The notes under the pieces are model-generated. The model saw nothing but the letters and a program-made list of their open reading frames with translations, did no database searches and had not been told where the DNA came from. Shown here in pieces: positions 28,144-32,256 of a DNA stretch of 32,256 bases. This DNA is from Pseudomonadota bacterium (GTDB lineage Bacteria; Bdellovibrionota; Bacteriovoracia; Bacteriovoracales; Bacteriovoracaceae): assembly GCA_027487685.1 (NCBI GenBank), contig JAIYDC010000005.1, positions 1 through 32,256 on the forward strand, read 5' to 3'. How positions within the stretch are numbered: position 1 is the first letter of the stretch; each line of letters begins with the position of its first letter. The position numbers and the translations under genes are program-made.

Positions 28144-28175
28144 GGGGAGGATCTTAGTCCTCCCCATTTAGTTTT
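28144..28175 (+). terminator. Terminator of the nuo operon
   Basis: GGGGAGGA (28144-28151) and TCCTCCCC (28158-28165) form a perfect 8-bp stem with a TCTTAG loop, followed by ATTTAGTTTT, an imperfect T-tract. It lies directly after nuoN and separates it from the next plus-strand gene, which appears to have its own promoter. Confidence 0.8.
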
Positions 28176-28198
28176 CCCCTCAAATAACTAAAATCCCT

Positions 28199-28204
28199 TA
28201 TAAT
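28199..28204 (+). promoter_or_regulatory. Consensus -10 element just upstream of the GYF/TPR gene
   Basis: A perfect TATAAT lies at 28199-28204. Its expected start of transcription, 6 to 8 bases further on, would fall at or next to the A of the ATG at 28212. No good -35 hexamer is visible at 16 to 18 bases upstream (CCCCTC is there). The 10 bases before the ATG hold no Shine-Dalgarno sequence, unlike nearly every other gene here. A leaderless message is therefore possible. Confidence 0.5.
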
Positions 28205-28211
28205 TGTCATC

Positions 28212-31200
28212 ATGACTAAGTATCGTCTTCGGCTCACCAATGGCCGGGTCATCGGTCCATTCGAAAAGCAGGAGCTTATCCTGCTTAAGTCACGCGGACA
28301 CATCCGAGGAACAGAAGAAGCACAGGTTTATCCTACGGGTAACTGGGCGCCGATTGATCAATTAGAAATCTTTTTCGAGCTGATGGGTAGTGAGCAGGCC
28401 ACAGAGGCATCCCTTGGGTCTACCAAAGTAGAAGAAACCTTCGTCATTGATCTTGCACAACTTAGAAGCCAAAAACAGGAAAAAGAAATAGATGCCTATG
28501 GGGATTTGGCCCCAACCCCTTTAGAGCACCTCACTGAGACCGTTCAATTAAATGCCTCTACGCCAGTCTCTCCGGTTATTCCGATAGACTTACCCTCATC
28601 CGACCTACTTATAGACACTAAACCTGGTGATGAATTCCTCTTCCAGTTAGAGGTAAATGGTGAGGAGGTACCTCCGTTAGTTGAGGACGATGGAAAGACC
28701 TTGCTTAATCCTGTAGCTCAGCAAGAGATTGAAAAGATGCGTCGACAGCAGAAAGCTGCGGAGGCCAAGCGCCTGGTAGAAGAAGAAGCTGCTCGTCGAA
28801 AGGCTGAAGATGACGAACGTCTCCTGGCGGTCTACCAAAAGAGACAGAGTGCCCTCTCTGTGGCCGACGACCGTACGCAGGTCATACGTATCGACAGTCC
28901 TTCCCTCCTACGGTCTGCAAGGCAGGCCGAGCTTGATATTGAAGCCGAGCTACGAACTATTCAAAGGCAAGAGAAAAAACGTGAAATTGAAGCAGAGGAA
29001 CTTGAAGACCCTAACGAGGATAATTCCGCATCCAAAGAGAAGAAAAATCGACTTATTCTTATCGGAGCGGCAATGGCGATTCTCTATGCTGTCTTTTTCC
29101 CCGATGAGAAGGCGGTTGAAAGGACATTTCAGCACCTCGAGCCGCAGATTGTTTTTCCAATCCCTTTTGACCAAGCCGACCCTCGGAAATCAAAGGTAGA
29201 GTTTAAAAAAGGTCTTGAAGCCTTTGCTATGGGGACTTATCCAGGTCTGGTTAAGGCGGGAAATCAATTCAAGCTTAGCTATGAAAATGATCTTGAAAAC
29301 AATGAGGCACTTGGTTTCCTTGTCCGTACTTATGGAGAACAGCTCCAGCACTCGACTCGGAAGCTGACTGATGCTCAAACGCTCTTCAATTTGATTCAGA
29401 GTAAAAGGCCCTTCCTACTCCGAGACCCCAATGGTGTTATCGGTATGAACCTCTTTTATATGGCCATCAACCGTCCAGGGGCGGCAGTCGATGTTATTCA
29501 GAAGTACTTAAAGCTTCAGCCTAAGAATGTAACCCAGGACCTCTTTGCGGTTTACCTCCGGAGCCTCGTAAAACAAGGCCGAATCGATCTGGCCAAACAG
29601 TTTCATGTAGCTCTTGCGAAGGCACCTGATAAGAATCGCTACACCTACCAGGCGTTGGTCGAATACCACCTTCTGAATCAGGAAACAGGCAAGGCGATGG
29701 AGTATGCTGCTGAAGCTTTAAAGCGTAATCCAAGACTGCCTGGACTCTATCTTTTAAATGCGGAACTCAATCTTCGAGAAAGAAAAACCGAACCAGCGGT
29801 TCCTCTTTTAAAAAAAGCAGAAGAGCTAGGCCTTGATTTTAATAACAGAAACCGTGCCAAGTTCTTCGAGCTAAAAGGAATTGTCCTGGGTCTTAGACAA
29901 AAGGTTGCTCCGGCGGCACAGGCCTTTCAGAAATCCCTCGCTATTTATGATTCCGATGAACTTCGAATAAAATTAGCAGATCTTCAGACAAGTAATGGGA
30001 CCTTTGAAGCCGCTGACAAGATTATTCAAGAGAGTAAAGCGGTTAAGCTCTTGATACTTGCCCGAGAGCACTACGATAAAAAAAATTATGAACTAGCACT
30101 TAGTATGGCCGCTAGAGCTACGTCCCAGTTCCCTGGTCATATCCCCTCTGAGCTTTTCCTGGCGAAGGTGCAGCAGCGCCTTGGCCAGGCGCGTCTTAGT
30201 TTACAGACGATTGACGCTCTATTGGCGAAATATCCGGATGATAGAAAGATCAATCTCGCCATGGTTGAAGCCTTTATTGAGACTTATAAGTTCAACGATG
30301 CTCGCAATAGGTTACAGATCGTCGCAAGCACAGGCATGCGCGAAACCTGGGAGTTTGCGTCACTGAATGCAAAGCTCTATCAAAAAATGGGAGATTCTCT
30401 TCAGGCCATGTCTTGGTTAAGGCGGTCGATTTCAACAAATCCTCTGAACGACGCCGATATTTTTGCTCTAAGCCAGATTCTTCATAAAAAGGCCAATTTT
30501 GAAGGGGCTCGGGTACTTCTGAATAAGTCTATGGAGCTCGATCCTGTGAACCCTGACTATCGAATTGCGTATGCCCGGCTCCTTTATGAGACACAAGATG
30601 ATCTTGCGGCCATTGGGTACCTTTTGAGTCTTAAAGAGGATTTTGGGGAGAATCCCAAGGTCATGTCCGAGATTGCGATTTTCTACTACCGATCAGGGAA
30701 GGTAAAAGATTTCCAAGATTATAAAAAGCGCTTAGAGAAGGAGCATGGGACGGATAAGATTTTGTATGAATTCCTTATCAAGGCTGCACTGATGGACGAA
30801 CGCTTTGATGAAGTACCGGTACTCGTTGAGAAACTACTTACAAAGGAGCCAGGTGATCTGGAACAGATGATGACAGCTGGCCGTGTACTATTTGATCAGG
30901 GGAAACTGCCAGAAGCCGCCAAGTGGTTCCGGAGGGTCAAAGATAAACTCCCCTCTTATCCAAAGGTACTTTATTTTATGGCAAAAATTGAATTCATGAC
31001 AGGGGATGTCGATTCAGCGTTAAAGAAAATTGAAGAAGATATCAAGGCCAACGGCGAGAACGATGAAGACTTGGTTTTTATGGCCCAGATCTACCAAGTT
31101 AAGGAGAAGCTCGTCGAAGCGGAGAATTTCTATAAACGGGCACAGAAGTTAAATCCTAAATCCTACGATGCGATCATGGGTCTTGCAGATCTTAGCACCA

Positions 31201-31412
31201 AGCGGAATAATCACGATCTTGCTCTTGACCTTTATAAGCGCGCGATGAAGCTGCGGCAGGACGAGCCGCTTGTGCATAAGAAAATTGGCGACGTCTACCG
31301 CCAACTCGGTCAGGGTGCACTGGCCATTGAAGCGTATAAACTGTATCTTGATATGGACCCTGAGAGCCCCAATAAGAGCAATCTTGAATCATATATTAAT
31401 CTCATGCAATAG
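28212..31412 (+). CDS. GYF_2-domain, single-TM, multi-TPR protein of unknown function
   Basis: A 1066-residue protein. Residues 3-58 look like a GYF_2/DUF4339-type domain (GRVIGPFEKQEL at 11-22, GNWAPID at 43-49). An acidic, proline-containing linker follows, then a charged coiled coil (about 169-212). A second charged stretch runs to one membrane helix at 281-298 (LILIGAAMAILYAVFFP). The remainder, about 330-1066, is helical and built from many TPR-like units such as GKAMEYAAEALKRNPRLPGLY and HDLALDLYKRAMKLRQDEP. Basic KEKKNR before the helix suggests the N-terminus is cytoplasmic and the TPR array periplasmic. GYF domains bind proline-rich peptides, so a trans-envelope scaffold is a fair inference. 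The start is fixed by the GYF domain. serS begins 8 bases later, so they share a transcript. Confidence 0.85.
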   Translation: MTKYRLRLTNGRVIGPFEKQELILLKSRGHIRGTEEAQVYPTGNWAPIDQLEIFFELMGSEQATEASLGSTKVEETFVIDLAQLRSQKQEKEIDAYGDLAPTPLEHLTETVQLNASTPVSPVIPIDLPSSDLLIDTKPGDEFLFQLEVNGEEVPPLVEDDGKTLLNPVAQQEIEKMRRQQKAAEAKRLVEEEAARRKAEDDERLLAVYQKRQSALSVADDRTQVIRIDSPSLLRSARQAELDIEAELRTIQRQEKKREIEAEELEDPNEDNSASKEKKNRLILIGAAMAILYAVFFPDEKAVERTFQHLEPQIVFPIPFDQADPRKSKVEFKKGLEAFAMGTYPGLVKAGNQFKLSYENDLENNEALGFLVRTYGEQLQHSTRKLTDAQTLFNLIQSKRPFLLRDPNGVIGMNLFYMAINRPGAAVDVIQKYLKLQPKNVTQDLFAVYLRSLVKQGRIDLAKQFHVALAKAPDKNRYTYQALVEYHLLNQETGKAMEYAAEALKRNPRLPGLYLLNAELNLRERKTEPAVPLLKKAEELGLDFNNRNRAKFFELKGIVLGLRQKVAPAAQAFQKSLAIYDSDELRIKLADLQTSNGTFEAADKIIQESKAVKLLILAREHYDKKNYELALSMAARATSQFPGHIPSELFLAKVQQRLGQARLSLQTIDALLAKYPDDRKINLAMVEAFIETYKFNDARNRLQIVASTGMRETWEFASLNAKLYQKMGDSLQAMSWLRRSISTNPLNDADIFALSQILHKKANFEGARVLLNKSMELDPVNPDYRIAYARLLYETQDDLAAIGYLLSLKEDFGENPKVMSEIAIFYYRSGKVKDFQDYKKRLEKEHGTDKILYEFLIKAALMDERFDEVPVLVEKLLTKEPGDLEQMMTAGRVLFDQGKLPEAAKWFRRVKDKLPSYPKVLYFMAKIEFMTGDVDSALKKIEEDIKANGENDEDLVFMAQIYQVKEKLVEAENFYKRAQKLNPKSYDAIMGLADLSTKRNNHDLALDLYKRAMKLRQDEPLVHKKIGDVYRQLGQGALAIEAYKLYLDMDPESPNKSNLESYINLMQ

Positions 31413-31420
31413 GTGACTCC

Positions 31421-32256
31421 ATGCTAGACATTAAAAAACTTGAAACCGATTTTGTGGCCATAAAGGCACGGCTGGGAAACAGGAATTTTGATGTTGGTGG
31501 AGTGGACGAGATTCTGCTTCTGAATAAAAAACGCAAGGAACTTACAACGGCGTCTGAAACCAAGAAAGCTGAAGTTAATAAGCTTTCTCGTGAGATCGGT
31601 GAACTGAAGAAGAATAAACAAGATGCAGATTCTCAAATGAAGCAAGTCGCGGCCCTTAAGGCTGCGATGGAATTCGACGCCAATGAGCTCGATGAGGTTC
31701 AAAAGAAGCAGTCATCTCTCCTCCTCAATATTCCCAACCTGCCGGCCAGCGATGTACCTGTAGGTAAAAACGAGGATGATAATGTAGAAGTTAAGCTTTG
31801 GGGAACACCGCGCGTTTTCGACTTTACTCCAGCAGACCATGCTGACCTTGGGGAAAGGCTCGGGCTTCTTGACTTCGAAGCTGCAGCGAAAATTACCGGT
31901 GCACGGTTTGTAGTTTATCGGGGTGCTCTTGCCAGACTAGAGCGGGCGTTGATTAATTTTATGCTCGATCATCAGGGTACTAAGGGTTTCACCGAAATGA
32001 TGACTCCATTTATAGCCCACGAGCGCTCCCTGGTCGGAACAGGAAATCTTCCCAAATTTGAAGATCAGCTCTTTAAGCTAAATTCTGAGCAACCATGGTA
32101 CCTCATCCCTACCTCTGAGGTGACACTTACTAATCTCAAGCGGGAGCAGATTGTCGAGGAAGCCGAACTTCCTTTTCTCTATGCGGCTTATTCCCCGTGC
32201 TTTCGATCTGAGGCAGGATCTCATGGTAAAGATGTGAAGGGTCTCATTCGCATGCA
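31421..32256 (+). CDS. serS: Serine--tRNA ligase, 3'-truncated by window edge
   Basis: The frame is open from ATG 31421 to the end of the window, giving 278 complete codons of an expected 420 or so. AGGTGA (31411-31416) overlaps the stop of the upstream gene and lies 4 bases before the ATG. Residues about 27-100 are a charged antiparallel coiled coil, the arm that holds the long variable arm of tRNA-Ser. The class II catalytic core follows: RFVVYRGALARLERALINF, GFTEMMTPF (motif 1 region), GTGNLPKFEDQLF, and motif 2 FRSEAG (261-266), followed by GKDVKGLIRMH. The enzyme charges tRNA-Ser and tRNA-Sec. No damage is visible. Confidence 0.98.
   Translation, partial: MLDIKKLETDFVAIKARLGNRNFDVGGVDEILLLNKKRKELTTASETKKAEVNKLSREIGELKKNKQDADSQMKQVAALKAAMEFDANELDEVQKKQSSLLLNIPNLPASDVPVGKNEDDNVEVKLWGTPRVFDFTPADHADLGERLGLLDFEAAAKITGARFVVYRGALARLERALINFMLDHQGTKGFTEMMTPFIAHERSLVGTGNLPKFEDQLFKLNSEQPWYLIPTSEVTLTNLKREQIVEEAELPFLYAAYSPCFRSEAGSHGKDVKGLIRM

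Noticed and set aside
28810-29199. A 129-codon frame inside the GYF/TPR gene
   Set aside because: It is a shadow frame in charged, repetitive coding sequence; the main frame is continuous across it.

Overview
The window looks like the replication-origin end of a chromosome from a free-living or predatory Gram-negative bacterium. The order dnaA-oriC-dnaN-recF-gyrB-gyrA is the classic origin cluster. Periplasmic SurA/PpiC chaperones, a probable lipoprotein and complex I point to an outer-membraned, respiring cell. The split of ATP synthase genes (AtpI-like, a and c without F1), a GYF-domain/TPR membrane protein and the moderate GC content suggest Bdellovibrionota or a related former deltaproteobacterial lineage, perhaps Bacteriovorax-like. 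That placement is inference from gene content and order; no search was run.

Layout. Positions 1-1046 hold the 3' three quarters of dnaA. Positions 1047-1631 are non-coding and look like oriC: DnaA boxes at 1115-1278, then a CTA-repeat (DnaA-trio-like) tract running into AT-rich DNA at 1504-1560. dnaN, recF, gyrB and gyrA follow on + (1632-8823). A TPR lipoprotein gene overlaps the end of gyrA. Next come two small membrane-protein genes (AtpZ-like candidate and AtpI-like), atpB and atpE, closed by a hairpin terminator at 11284-11306. A tightly packed minus-strand operon reads mfd, ppiC-type isomerase, surA-like chaperone, pdxA, uvrA (20350 down to 11314). Divergent from mfd is a plus-strand operon nuoA-H-J-K-L-M-N (20472-28134), ending in a terminator at 28144-28175. 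Finally a 1066-residue GYF/coiled-coil/TM/TPR protein is followed after 8 bases by serS, which runs off the window.

How the parts fit together. The left third is replication initiation, the sliding clamp, gap repair and supercoiling. The minus-strand operon links the two proteins of transcription-coupled repair (Mfd and UvrA) with outer-membrane-protein chaperones and vitamin B6 synthesis. The nuo operon holds exactly the seven membrane-arm subunits of complex I and none of the seven peripheral-arm subunits. Likewise the atp genes here encode Fo parts without F1. The genes are mostly core genes in good reading frame. I see no tRNA, rRNA, CRISPR, insertion sequence, prophage or toxin-antitoxin module, and no clear undescribed system. 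The points most worth a second look are the oriC architecture, paired Cys-to-Ser changes in a UvrA zinc knuckle, the exact membrane/soluble split of complex I, the mfd-uvrA operon, a natural Gly in the GyrA quinolone-determining region, and a possibly leaderless GYF/TPR gene.
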